Shown here: one piece after another, positions 17,926-26,152 of the stretch
Position numbering within the stretch: the stretch's first letter is position 1
How the letters are laid out: every line of letters starts with the position of its first letter
Source: Flammeovirgaceae bacterium
GTDB taxonomy: Bacteria > Bacteroidota > Bacteroidia > Cytophagales > Cyclobacteriaceae
Length of the DNA stretch: 64,000 bases
Reading direction: 5' to 3'
NCBI GenBank assembly: GCA_016712035.1
Contig: JADJRT010000009.1
Coordinates: forward strand, 130,798-194,797
The notes under the pieces: generated by a model
Told to the model about the DNA's origin: nothing
The model's input: the letters and a program-made list of their open reading frames with translations, nothing else
Databases searched by the model: none
Program-made: the position numbers and the translations under genes

Positions 17926-18239
17926 TTAAATTTTATTTTGAAGACTCATCCAACTTCCTCCATTAAAAACCTGTGTGTATCCTTTTGATTTCAACATACT
18001 TTTAGCTGCGCCACTGCGCATACCCGAAGTACAACAGGTTATAATGGCTTTATTTTTATCTGTAAAGCGATTTGTATTATTGCTCAACTGATCTACGGGT
18101 ATATTTAATGAACCTCGTATATGCCCACCTGCGTATTCGCCCTTTGTGCGAACATCTAATACAATGGCTCCTTTTTTTACTAGTTCTGCGTAGTCTACTT
18201 TTGGTCCTAAACCAAAAGACTTTTTAAGGCTTCCATCAT
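17926..18239 (-). CDS. Rhodanese-like sulfurtransferase, frameshifted near the start
   Basis: About 104 residues after one repair. The ATG at 18239 overlaps the upstream rhodanese stop as ATGA. The frame needs one extra A in the four-A run at 18214-18217 (plus strand) to read MMEALKSLFGLGPKVDYAELV and on to the end. The single rhodanese domain shows VLDVRTKGEYAGGHIRGSLNIP and the active loop ITCCTSGMRSG, with the second Cys of CC as the likely persulfide-carrying residue. The end is NGGSWMSLQNKI. Such proteins move sulfane sulfur; the operon adds thioredoxin and OsmC. Confidence 0.8.
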
Positions 18240-18530
18240 AATATAGAAACAGCTTGTGTTTGTAAATGATTCACGGATAACCACGAACCGCCATCATAGC
18301 AGCTAATTCCTTGTTGCTTTAACAGCTGCGAGGCCATGGCACTACAACCACCCGAGGCACAGCATAAAATAAGGGGGTAATTTTAAAGCTTTTACTTCTG
18401 AAATTCGTTGGGTTAGTTCGTTTACAGGAATATTGATTGATCCGGCTACATGGCCGCCTTGAAACTCACCGGGTGTGCGCACATCTACAATAGTGCCTTC
18501 TTGATTTTGAATAATTTTTTCTACGTTCAT
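18236..18530 (-). CDS. Rhodanese-like sulfurtransferase, frameshifted mid-gene
   Basis: About 97 residues once one G is removed from the five-G run at 18373-18377 (plus strand). Start MNVEKIIQNQEGTIVDVRTPGEF, then QGGHVAGSINIPVNEL. The restored end reads LILCCASGGCSAMASQLLKQQGI and YDGGSWLSVN. The active loop is C-A-S-G-G-C-S, with Gly where many rhodaneses have an extra basic residue. It is paralogous to the next gene, and the two are a tandem pair with overlapping stop and start. It follows the DUF6132 gene by seven bases. Confidence 0.8.
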
Positions 18531-18537
18531 ATTAAAT

Positions 18538-18738
18538 TCAGATTTTATTTTTTTCTTTTTGAAACATACTAAAAAGCAGGCCGCCCATCAGCCCACCATA
18601 TAAAGAAGAATTAAGCGGACGGGAAGTAATAGGACAAGAGCCTGTTACACAGCCAATTTGTTGCCAGTATAAATATCCGGCACCTAACCCAATAATTACA
18701 CCCACTAGAGTTGGCCAGTATTGTTTAAGAATTGTCAT
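18538..18738 (-). CDS. Small DUF6132-type membrane protein
   Basis: 66 residues, with an N-terminal membrane helix (WPTLVGVIIGLGAGYLYW), a Cys pair in IGCVTGSCPITSRPLNSS and a second glycine-rich helix (LYGGLMGGLLFSMF), then a basic tail. The pattern GCVTGSCPITS is what I associate with the DUF6132 family of small inner-membrane proteins. The gene overlaps the DUF2892 gene by 14 bases and precedes the rhodaneses. The paired cysteines and sulfur/redox neighbours suggest a link to sulfur handling, which is inference. Confidence 0.75.
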   Translation of the reverse strand: MTILKQYWPTLVGVIIGLGAGYLYWQQIGCVTGSCPITSRPLNSSLYGGLMGGLLFSMFQKEKNKI

Positions 18739-18943
18739 TAAGATTCTTTCTTAGCGTGCTGAGCCCAAAGGGTAAGTACAGTGGGCAGAAACTCACGAGA
18801 CCGGTCAAAACAAAAATAGCCGCTAGCCCTAGTGAGATTAAGGCAGTTGTGCCTGAAATTATTCCTGTATAATAGAGCGTTACTATAATCGCTGCGAGAA
18901 TCACCCGGATAACCCGATCAGCAGAGCCCATATTCTTTTTCAT
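18725..18943 (-). CDS. DUF2892 (YgaP-type) membrane protein
   Basis: 72 residues with two membrane helices (VIRVILAAIIVTLYYTG and LISLGLAAIFVLTGL), the family start GSADRVIRVILA and the end VSFCPLYLPFGLSTLRK. DUF2892 domains occur alone or fused to rhodanese domains, as in E. coli YgaP; here the rhodanese is a separate gene two positions downstream. It is the first gene after the CRP/FNR-like palindrome, which lies about 53 bases before its ATG, so it probably leads the operon. Confidence 0.85.
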   Translation of the reverse strand: MKKNMGSADRVIRVILAAIIVTLYYTGIISGTTALISLGLAAIFVLTGLVSFCPLYLPFGLSTLRKNLNDNS

Positions 18944-18995
18944 TTGATTAGTTTTTGTTGATGATGCAAAACTAACAACACGGAATCTAAGAGAA

Positions 18996-19011
18996 TGTGA
19001 TCTAAATCACA
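18996..19011 (-). promoter_or_regulatory. Perfect CRP/FNR-type palindrome (TGTGAT-N4-ATCACA)
   Basis: TGTGATCTAAATCACA is an exact dyad. It matches the CRP consensus TGTGA-N6-TCACA in both half sites and the FNR layout with T-GTGAT-N4-ATCAC. Its last bases are the TGA stop of the Crp/Fnr regulator gene. It lies about 53 bases before the ATG of the six-gene redox/sulfur operon. Its location directly behind a regulator of the matching family makes autologous control likely, though binding is untested. Confidence 0.75.
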
Positions 19012-19618
19012 GAAGTGTTATTTTATTTCGTGAAAGATTGACTAACCCTTCGTTTTCCATCTGCTTCATAACGCGTGAAACAGCCTCGCGGGCCGTGCCG
19101 AGTTCATCCGCTAATTGCTGGTGGGTTATTTTTATTTCTTTGGAGCGATAGAGCTCTGCCTTCTGTTTTAAGAGTTGAAGCAGTCGGGTATCTAATTTTT
19201 GAAAGGCAATAGCGTTAACCGCAGTAAGAAGCTCTTCAAATCGTTTGTGGTAAAGCCTAAAAATGAAATCGGCCCACTCCGGAAATTTCTTAACCCATTC
19301 ACTGGCTTTTTCTACCGGAATAAAAAGAATTTCTGCGTCTTCCTCAACGATTGCTTTCACCTTACTGGTTTCATTATGAATGCCGCCCAAAAACGACATA
19401 ATGCAACTTTCTCCAGGGGTTATATAGTAAAGTAAAATTTCATGACCGTTTATATCGGTTCGCATCACTTTTAAGCTGCCGTTTAATACAAGGGGGATTG
19501 CCTTTATGTAACTATCTTCTTGTTGGATGACAGAACCTGCCGGGAATTTTTTCAATTGACCGTAGGTTGTAACTTCTTCCTTTAATAAGGTTTGAAAAAG
19601 CGAATCGGTGGCAGACAT
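19007..19618 (-). CDS. Crp/Fnr-family transcriptional regulator
   Basis: 203 residues. The N-terminal cyclic-nucleotide-binding-like domain (about 15-115) has FPAGSVIQQEDSYIKAIPLVLNGSLKV. A dimer helix follows. The C-terminal winged helix (about 150-203) carries ITHQQLADELGTAREAVSRVMKQMENEGLV, the Crp HTH signature. There is no four-Cys iron-sulfur cluster as in E. coli FNR; only one Cys (ESCIMSF) is seen, so oxygen sensing by that route is unlikely. It starts six bases after the PepSY gene's stop. The palindrome at its 3' end points to control of the following operon and possibly itself. Confidence 0.92.
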   Translation of the reverse strand: MSATDSLFQTLLKEEVTTYGQLKKFPAGSVIQQEDSYIKAIPLVLNGSLKVMRTDINGHEILLYYITPGESCIMSFLGGIHNETSKVKAIVEEDAEILFIPVEKASEWVKKFPEWADFIFRLYHKRFEELLTAVNAIAFQKLDTRLLQLLKQKAELYRSKEIKITHQQLADELGTAREAVSRVMKQMENEGLVNLSRNKITLL

Positions 19619-19624
19619 TGTATT

Positions 19625-20172
19625 TTAAGAGAGTAAGAATAAGAAGATCAAAGGGAAAATAATTCCTACTAGAGCTAATTTCCAGCCGCGGCTCCAGAAA
19701 CTATTTTCGCCTTTTTGTATAAACATACCTGTGCAGGCAATAACCAACATAGCTACACCAAAGATGTCGGAATAATAAATCCACCATTTACTGGTGTCTA
19801 CATGTAGTTTAGTCATTTGGCCGAGAACCGGGGTGGTACGATACGATTCAATTTTTCCTATGCCTGTAGTAAGATCAACCTGCACATCATTGTTAATGTA
19901 AGAGATTCGAAGATTATCACCATCCACTGAAAATCTTCGCAGGTTATCATCAATCGCAAACTCTTTCGTAAAAGCGTCAATGAATTTATCATTTACCGAA
20001 TCCTTTATTATCAATTGTTTGAGGGTTATTTCTTGCGAATTATAGTTGTAGCGTCTTGGATGCCATACCTGGCGGTGATTTAGAAAAATCCCTGAAAAGG
20101 AAAAGGCTATGATTAATCCTAAAAAAAGAAATAGGCAAGATCGCGATGTGTATTGCGTGCTGTAAGTTTCAT
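19625..20172 (-). CDS. PepSY-associated membrane protein, frameshifted near the start
   Basis: About 182 residues after repair. ATG at 20172 reads MKLTARNTHRDLAYFFF, then meets a stop in a T-run; one extra base in the seven-A run at 20121-20127 (plus strand) restores FLGLIIAFSFSGIFLNHRQVWHP. The rest is RFSVDGDNLRISYINNDVQVDLTTG (PepSY-like strands), SKWWIYYSDIFGVAMLVIACTGMFIQKG, and a final membrane helix. Three membrane segments in all. Such proteins appear beside iron or flavin reductases in Bacteroidota. It is the first gene of a two-gene unit with the Crp/Fnr regulator. Function unknown. Confidence 0.75.
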
Positions 20173-20212
20173 GAATGTGTGACGTATTTTATTTTAGACA
20201 ATTGTGTTCTGC

Positions 20213-21544
20213 TTATTTGCCGAATGGATTTAAAGCACTTAAGGCACGTTTGCCGCCACCCATTTTGTTCATAGTCTTCATGAGCTTGCGCATATCTTCG
20301 AATTGTTTGAGTAATTGATTCACCTGCTGCACTTGGGTTCCACTGCCTTTGGCAATTCGGTTCTTACGACTCGGATTTATTTTATCTGGGTTTTCTCTTT
20401 CTTCAATTGTCATGGATCGAATAATCGCCTCAATGGGTTTGAAAGAATTGTCATCAATATCAACGCCTTTCATGGCTTTGCCCATACCCGGAATCATGCC
20501 CAGCAGATCTTTCATGTTTCCCATCTTTTTTATTTGCTCCAGTTGAGATAGAAAATCATTGAAGTCGAACTGGTTCTTTCGCATTTTGGCATTAAGCCTG
20601 CGTGTTTCATCTTCATCAAATGTTTGTTGCGCCTTTTCAACGAGACCCACCACATCGCCCATACCCAAAATCCGGCTTGCCATCCGATCGGGGTAAAAGC
20701 GATCAATCGCTTCCATCTTTTCACCTGAGCTTATAAATTTAATAGGCTTATTAACAACCTTGCGGATGGAAAGTGCAGCACCGCCCCGGGTATCGCCATC
20801 TAATTTGGTAAGTACAACCCCATTGAAATTTAAGCGTTCGTTAAATGTTTTGGCGGTGTTCACCGCGTCCTGCCCCGTCATCGCATCCACTACAAACAAA
20901 GTCTCTGATGGCTTGAGAGCTTCTTTCAAAAGAGCGATCTCATTCATCATCGCTTCATCTACAGCTAAACGGCCCGCGGTATCTACAATAACAACCCTGA
21001 AATTATTTTTCTTTGCATGCTCGATGGCCGCCTTGGCTATTTTAACTGCATCTTTATTTTCAGGCTCGGCATATACTTCCACACCAATCTGCTCGCCCAA
21101 AACTTTTAATTGATCGATAGCAGCAGGTCGATAAATGTCGCAGGCTGTTAACAGTACCTGCCGGCCTTGTCGCTTCAGGTAACTGGCTAGCTTACCAGAA
21201 AAAGTTGTTTTACCAGAACCCTGTAGGCCGGCAATTAAAATAACCGCTGGGTTGCCTTCTATGGAGATGTCTTCACTCTCGCCCCCCATGAGCAGGGTGA
21301 GTTCATCGTTGGTGATTTTGGTTAATAGTTGACCGGGTGAGATGGCTGTGAGTACGTTTTGGCCCAGCGCTTTTTCTTTTATTTCGTCTGTTACTTCTTT
21401 GGCAACTTTATAGTTAACATCGGCATCGATTAACGCTTTGCGGATTTCTTTAACCGTGGTGGCAATATTAATCTCTGTAATTTTCCCCTGGCCTTTCAGG
21501 TTTTGAAAGGCTTTTTCCAACTTAATACCTAAACTATCGAACAT
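20213..21544 (-). CDS. ffh: Signal recognition particle protein Ffh
   Basis: 443 residues, intact. The N domain (1-85) precedes the GTPase G domain, with P-loop GLQGSGKTTFSGKLA (about 109-123), DTAGRLAVDE and TKLDGDTRGGAALS. The M domain (about 300-443) is methionine-rich (IKKMGNMKDLLGMIPGMGKAMKG, LRKLMKTMNKMGGGKRALSALNPFGK) and binds SRP RNA and signal peptides. It delivers nascent membrane proteins to FtsY. A -7 box TAACTTTG lies shortly upstream. No SRP RNA gene was seen in the window. Confidence 0.97.
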   Translation of the reverse strand: MFDSLGIKLEKAFQNLKGQGKITEINIATTVKEIRKALIDADVNYKVAKEVTDEIKEKALGQNVLTAISPGQLLTKITNDELTLLMGGESEDISIEGNPAVILIAGLQGSGKTTFSGKLASYLKRQGRQVLLTACDIYRPAAIDQLKVLGEQIGVEVYAEPENKDAVKIAKAAIEHAKKNNFRVVIVDTAGRLAVDEAMMNEIALLKEALKPSETLFVVDAMTGQDAVNTAKTFNERLNFNGVVLTKLDGDTRGGAALSIRKVVNKPIKFISSGEKMEAIDRFYPDRMASRILGMGDVVGLVEKAQQTFDEDETRRLNAKMRKNQFDFNDFLSQLEQIKKMGNMKDLLGMIPGMGKAMKGVDIDDNSFKPIEAIIRSMTIEERENPDKINPSRKNRIAKGSGTQVQQVNQLLKQFEDMRKLMKTMNKMGGGKRALSALNPFGK

Positions 21545-21565
21545 GAGCGGTTTTTTTTAAGGCCA

Positions 21566-21573
21566 CAAAGTTA
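21566..21573 (-). promoter_or_regulatory. Bacteroidota -7 box (TAACTTTG) for ffh
   Basis: Read on the minus strand, TAACTTTG fits the Bacteroidota -7 consensus TAnnTTTG exactly. It lies about 22 bases before the ffh ATG. A matching -33 TTTG is not obvious, so the call rests on the -7 element and its position. Confidence 0.45.
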
Positions 21574-21641
21574 ATAGCTAAATCGTATTAGGGAAGCGGG
21601 GTGAGGGGAGTTAAATGAAAAAACGAAGAATAGGGCCTATT

Positions 21642-21869
21642 TTATTCCTTTCCCTCTTTAATACCCAATAAAGTTAATTCAACAACAATCAGATTTTTGT
21701 TGAAATTGGAGTAGAGCAGTTTTACGAGATCTTTGTTTTGCATTTCGTTTGCAAAATGAAATCCAATATCAAAATCCTCACCGTCCTGTAGAAACTCTAT
21801 CACATTGCCAGTGCCTCCTCTTTGGATCAACTTAGCAAGGACAGATTTTTCTTGTTGATTAATCGGCAT
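21642..21869 (-). CDS. Small hypothetical protein (75 aa)
   Basis: 75 residues, mixed hydrophilic with no membrane helix or signal peptide: MPINQQEKSVLAKLIQRGG, then VIEFLQDGEDFDIGFHFANEM. Short helical segments and acidic patches suggest a small cytoplasmic protein. I do not recognise a family. It is separate from ffh (about 100 bases) and divergent from the DUF6265 gene. Coding is plausible because of clean frame and start, but a chance ORF cannot be excluded. Confidence 0.6.
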   Translation of the reverse strand: MPINQQEKSVLAKLIQRGGTGNVIEFLQDGEDFDIGFHFANEMQNKDLVKLLYSNFNKNLIVVELTLLGIKEGKE

Positions 21870-21920
21870 TTTCTACTTGGATTAGAAAGGCAAGGGATGC
21901 AACTTACTTAAAATAATTCT

Positions 21921-22376
21921 ATGCGGATAGTTTTGGTTTTTATGCTTTTATCAAAGTTCGCTTACGCTCAGGATTCTGATAAAGGTTTAAATCAACTTTC
22001 GTGGTTGGAGGGAACCTGGAATCGCACCAACATCAAAGCAGGAAAGTCGGCTCATGAGCGATGGGTAAGAACTGGCAAGGGTGAATTGATGGGTTGGGGT
22101 GTATCTATGACTATGACCGGTAGCGATACGACCTTTGTTGAAAAGCTCAAGATTATTTATAAAGACAATGCGTTCTACTATGTAGCTGATGTTCCTGAGA
22201 ATAAGGACCTAACTTATTTTAAGTTTACAGAACTTACTACAACCGGCTTTGTTTGTGAAGACCCCGCCCATGACTTTCCTAAAAAGATTTCTTATCAAGT
22301 GGAGGGAAATAAATTGAAAGCTATAATCTCCGGCAATGGCAAATCGATTGAGTATTTGTTTGAAAAGGAAAATTAA
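21921..22376 (+). CDS. Secreted DUF6265 family protein
   Basis: 151 residues with a short signal peptide (MRIVLVFMLLSKFAYAQ). The mature chain matches the DUF6265 pattern: LSWLEGTWNRTN near the start, ERWVRTGKGELMGWGVSM, VEKLKIIYKDNAFYYVADV and VCEDPAHDFPKKISYQVEGNKL, giving a small beta-rich lipocalin-like fold. The function of the family is unknown. It stands alone; downstream is a short repeat and a convergent gene. Confidence 0.85.
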   Translation: MRIVLVFMLLSKFAYAQDSDKGLNQLSWLEGTWNRTNIKAGKSAHERWVRTGKGELMGWGVSMTMTGSDTTFVEKLKIIYKDNAFYYVADVPENKDLTYFKFTELTTTGFVCEDPAHDFPKKISYQVEGNKLKAIISGNGKSIEYLFEKEN

Positions 22377-22387
22377 CTTGATCAGGA

Positions 22388-22421
22388 TTGCGAAAAATGC
22401 AACAGGTATGGATGTTTGATT
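22388..22421. repeat. Short direct repeat, copy 1
   Basis: TTGCGAAAAATGCAAC followed by GATGTTTGATT recurs about 0.7 kb later in the same orientation. This copy follows the DUF6265 stop directly and the pair flanks the frameshifted gene at 22481-22962. Confidence 0.45.
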
Positions 22422-22480
22422 TTGAATCGATGAATCTCAGAGCCATGAAAGGATGATTCGAATCAGGTTAGCTTAAAAGC

Positions 22481-22962
22481 TTACCCCAAACCAAAATATA
22501 ATCCTTCAGGCCATCCCAAACCAGTTCTAAATATAAAATGTCCATTAGGTTTCTGTTTTCTGTATCCTATTGAAACAGACAACGGAAATAAATCATAGTA
22601 CTCATTAAGTGATTTAACAAATCCACCACTTACTTCAAGGTGGTGTTTTGTAGCTCCGGTTAAAAAACCAAAATTTCCTAAAATATATGGAATTGAATAT
22701 CCCCAACCATGCTCACCTCCATATCCAGCTTTAACAAAAGTTGCTGTTATTGATTTCTGTTCATTTCTCTGGAACATTCGTTCATAGTAGGCAGTGGCAG
22801 TAAAAGCATTTCCTACGCCCACATTCCCGTAATAGCATTGTTAAACATTTTGGATTTCTTTGAATCTGGCACTACGTCCTGTGCCGCAACAGTATTTGCT
22901 ATTAATAATAAAATGATGAATAGGTTTCTATATTTACAATAGACATTTAGTTCTCTTTTCAT
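22481..22962 (-). CDS. Hypothetical secreted beta-barrel-like protein, frameshifted
   Basis: About 160 residues after adding one T near 22824 (plus strand), which restores AITGNVGVGNAFTATAYYERMF across the break. The N-terminus has a hydrophobic signal (LFIILLLIANTVAAQ) after MKRELNVYCKYRN. The rest has alternating strands with glycine and aromatic residues (KAGYGGEHGWGYSIPYILGN, SVSIGYRKQKPNGHFIFRTGLGWPEGLYFGLG), ending like an outer-membrane strand. No named family recognised. It is flanked by the two copies of the short repeat. Confidence 0.6.
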
Positions 22963-23105
22963 AATAGGCAGGTTTATAATTGAAATTTAAATGCGCTACT
23001 TATGATCAAATGTCTGGTATTTGAATTAATGCTAGATTCTGAATTGCGCAACCAATGGAAGTTTTTGGTAGAAAACCCTCATTTATTAAATGTCTACCAG
23101 GAATT

Positions 23106-23145
23106 TTGCGAAAAATGCAACTGGTGGGGTGGGGATGTTTGATTC
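23106..23145. repeat. Short direct repeat, copy 2
   Basis: TTGCGAAAAATGCAAC followed after a small insertion by GATGTTTGATT matches copy 1 at 22388. It lies just beyond the end of the glycerate kinase gene. The gap from 22963 to 23164 otherwise shows no ORF I would trust. Confidence 0.45.
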
Positions 23146-23164
23146 TAAGTGGCCAGGCAGCCAC

Positions 23165-24276
23165 TCAAATAGATAATCTGGATATTCTTTCGGCTATTAA
23201 TTCCGTGGTATGTGTCATCGCCTCTGATTGGGTTGTTTTCTCATTTACTAAGGCAAAGACTTCTTTCAATCCGAGCGTTCCAATTTCTTGATGCGTTAAC
23301 TCATTTTTTCCTACAATGGCAATAATTGGCTTACCATAACGTGTTGCAAGCTGAGCCACACCCATTACCACTTTACCGGATAGTGTTTGAGTGTCCATTT
23401 TGCCCTCGCCTGTTATTATCAGGTCCGCCCATTTTATTTGTTCCTCAAGGTGCAGCATCTGCAGAATGAAATCAATACCACTATTAAATTCTGCATTTAA
23501 AAAAAGCAGGGCGCCCGCACCCAAGCCTCCTGCGGCCCCAGCACCTTTAAAGTTTACCTCCTGGTTACTTTGACTCTTTGCTACTTGTTCAAAATTCCGG
23601 AGACCCCAATCAAGTAGTTGAACAGCTTCTTCATCGGCACCTTTTTGGGGTGCATACACATAGGCTGCGCCATTTTTTCCGTAGAGTTCGTTATCCACAT
23701 CGCACAAAACAACGAAGGAGATTTTCTTATTATTTAGGATGAACTTGTCGAACTGAATTTTATAAAGATGAACCAGATTTTCTCCGATGGGCGCCAGCGT
23801 TTTATTTTCCTGATTTAGAAATTTTACCCCTAAGGCTGCGGCCATGCCTAACCCAGCATCGTTGGTGGCACTACCCCCAATGGTAAGAATGATTTTGTTT
23901 ACGCCACGGGTAATCGCATCGGCAATAAGTTCGCCCGTTCCATACGTGGAAGTTTTTAGTGGGTTACGTTCTTCTTTAGATAATAATGCCAGTCCCGATG
24001 CGCTCGCCATTTCAATGAATGCATGGAGCCATCGCCCGAGATTCCGTACGAAGCAGTTATTTTTCTGAATAAAGGATCTGATACTTCTGCAGAAATCATA
24101 GAACCCTTCGAATGGTCTGTTAGTAATTCGCAGGTCCCTTCACCGCCATCGGCCATCGGAATAAGTTTAATAGAAAGTGCGGAATCAATTTTTAGCAATC
24201 CACTCTCAACAGCTGCACAAACTTCTTTGGCTGTTAGTGAACCTTTAAACTTATCCGGTGCAACTAAAATGTTCAC
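23165..24276 (-). CDS. Glycerate kinase (GarK/GlxK type), frameshifted
   Basis: About 370 residues after one repair. The start MNILVAPDKFKGSLTAKEVC is the family signature (DKFKGSL), with PMADGGEGT near residue 43. One C is missing near 24022 (plus strand); restoring it joins GDGSMAFIEMASASGLALL. Further motifs are TYGTGELIADAITRG, IGGSATNDAGLGMAAALG (substrate/nucleotide loop), GAGAAGGLGAGALLF and ITGEGKMDTQTLSGKV. It phosphorylates glycerate, feeding lower glycolysis. Its start overlaps the permease stop by four bases, so the permease probably brings in its substrate. Confidence 0.92.
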
Positions 24277-25597
24277 AATAAAATAAATAGTAAAATGGAG
24301 GTAATAAGTACCGTTATGCCCTGTGCCAGCGTTATCAGTGTATAACTTTTATACGCATCGCTTTCGCGGATACCACTGAATTGCGACACAACCCAAAAAT
24401 ATGAATCATTGGCATGCGAAACCGTCATGGCTCCACCACCAATGGCTAAAATTAATGTGGCTAAAGAAGTGGCGGTTGTAAATCCAGCAAGGATAGTTAA
24501 CGGTGCTAGTAAAGAACTGGTTATAATGATAGCTGATGTGGAAGATCCTTGTGCGGATTTTAAAACAGCTCCTAAAGCAAAGGCAATTAGTATAAATAGT
24601 ATGCCGCCCGATTGCGAGCCTGCAATCTGCTCTTTCAAAATCAAATCGATGCCGCTTGATTTTATGACTGCTCCGAACGAGCCGCCTGCACCGGTAATAA
24701 GAAGTATTACCCCGGCATCTTTCAATGCTTCAGAAATCCAGGCAGGCGATTCCTGTCTTTGTTTTTTCGAGATCAATAGAAATGCACAAAGGAGTCCTGC
24801 AGATAAAGCAATGGCAGGGTTTCCGATAATTTGGAAGATGTTTGTCAGCGCTTTAAAGGCCGGAATTATAGTTGGCAATGTAGCACAGGAGATGAGTAGG
24901 ATAGGAAGCAGCAGCGGAAGAAATGCCAGAACAGTGTGGTGATTACTTTTTTCAAGCGGGGCATGCGTTATTTGTACCGCATGGATTTTGGCACCCATTT
25001 TTTTTGATAACCAAAACGCAACAAGCGCAGCCGGTATAGCCCCAATCAATCCGATTAAAATTACCAGCCCCAGATTTGCGGTTACTCCCAAATTGGCGGC
25101 CGCAGCTAAAGGACCCGGAGTAGGGGGCACCAGTACGTGAGAAGTATATAATCCGCTGGACAAAGCAAGAGATAGTTGTGCTTGATTTATTTCGGTGGAG
25201 GTAAGGGCGGGTATTAACCGGGACAAGATGATAAAACCTGAATCGCAGAACACAGGAATACCAACCACCACGCCAATCATGGACATGGCGACCAACGTTT
25301 TACTTTTACCAAACGCATGGATAATTTTTGCTCCAATACTGGTCATGCTCCGGTTCTTTCCATCACAATGCCCAGGCATGAACCAATGGCCACAAGAAAT
25401 CCTATTTGTTGCAACAACAACCCAAAGCCCGCTTGCATGGTAGTTACTGTTTCTAAAACAGATTTGCCAACCAGGGTTCCAAAAATCAGGGCTGCAATGA
25501 GTAGAGAAAAGAAGGGATTTAGTTTTAGGTATCGTGAAGTGGCAATGAGAGCACCAAGGGCAATAGAAAGTGAGATGGCGATTTGGATGCCCGCCAT
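24273..25597 (-). CDS. GntP-family gluconate/glycerate:H+ symporter (frameshifted)
   Basis: About 441 residues, ten or more membrane helices, repaired by one base near 25349 (plus strand): GIVMERTGSMTSIGAKIIHAFGK. Family signatures include GSCLGIVMERTG, VGIPVFCDSGFIILSRL, HVLVPPTPGPLAAA, SAQGSSTSAIIITSS and MTVSHANDSYFWVVSQFSG. GntP transporters carry gluconate and related sugar acids. The ATGA overlap with the downstream glycerate kinase gene suggests glycerate as substrate, by inference. Confidence 0.92.
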
Positions 25598-25599
25598 TA

Positions 25600-25967
25600 T
25601 TATATGAATCGGATAGTTTCTATTTCTCTCACCTTACTGAAAACCTTATCTGCGGAGACTAATGGCAGTTGATAGTAATTTGCAGTGGCAGCGATAATGG
25701 CATCAGGCAGTTTTAATTTATACTTGATGCGGAGATCAATAGTTGCTTTTTTAATTTCTGTGTTCAATTCTAGTAAGATACATTCATCGAGAAAATTTCG
25801 AATTAAGTATCGATCCTCACTAGTGAGTTTTGATAAGAAAGTGATTCGAGTTCGGTAATAAATGAGATATGCAGGATATTATGATTGATGATTTCCTTTG
25901 CGACAGGGTGACCATCTAAAACTGCTATAATGGCGTTTGTGTCAAGTAGAATATTATTTCCACTCAT
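25600..25967 (-). CDS. PIN-domain (VapC-like) toxin, frameshifted
   Basis: About 122 residues after one T is added to the four-T run at 25828-25831 (plus strand), joining LESLSYQKLTSEDRYLIRNFL. PIN-domain acidic residues are visible: Asp9 in ILLDTNAIIAVLDG, Glu in FITELE, Asp in LKLPDAIIAATAN, and Asp in LVSADKVFSKV. VapC-like toxins are Mg2+-dependent RNases that cleave tRNA or rRNA. It follows a 55-residue upstream frame with a 14-base overlap, the usual antitoxin position. The family usually has about 130 residues, so length fits. Confidence 0.85.
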
Positions 25968-26121
25968 CTCGCAATTTTCTTTGAAGCTTGACTGGGTTTC
26001 CTTTAGCTTTTACTTTCCCCACATACTTACTGATGTCAACGCCAGATTTTTTAGCTTTAACAGAAGCAAATATTTTCTCCAACTCTTTTTTTGATGGCTT
26101 TGATTTGATTACAGTTTCCAT
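25954..26121 (-). CDS. Probable small antitoxin partner of the PIN toxin (55 aa)
   Basis: ATG at 26121 opens METVIKSKPSKKELEKIFASVKAKK, continuing to SKYVGKVKAKGNPVKLQRKLRDEWK and TAA at 25954. It is basic and lysine-rich with no recognised VapB DNA-binding ribbon in the sequence I can name. Position, size and overlap with the PIN gene support an antitoxin. In Bacteroidota, comparable small lysine-rich proteins sit upstream of PIN genes. The assignment rests on context more than motif. Confidence 0.6.
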   Translation of the reverse strand: METVIKSKPSKKELEKIFASVKAKKSGVDISKYVGKVKAKGNPVKLQRKLRDEWK

Positions 26122-26152
26122 TTAAAATTGTTTAAACAAAGGTAATTCATTT

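Noticed and set aside
18236..18530. Two rhodanese fragments as one split double-domain enzyme
   Set aside because: Each has its own start, active Cys loop and end, and the ATGA overlap is a normal operon joint. They are tandem genes.
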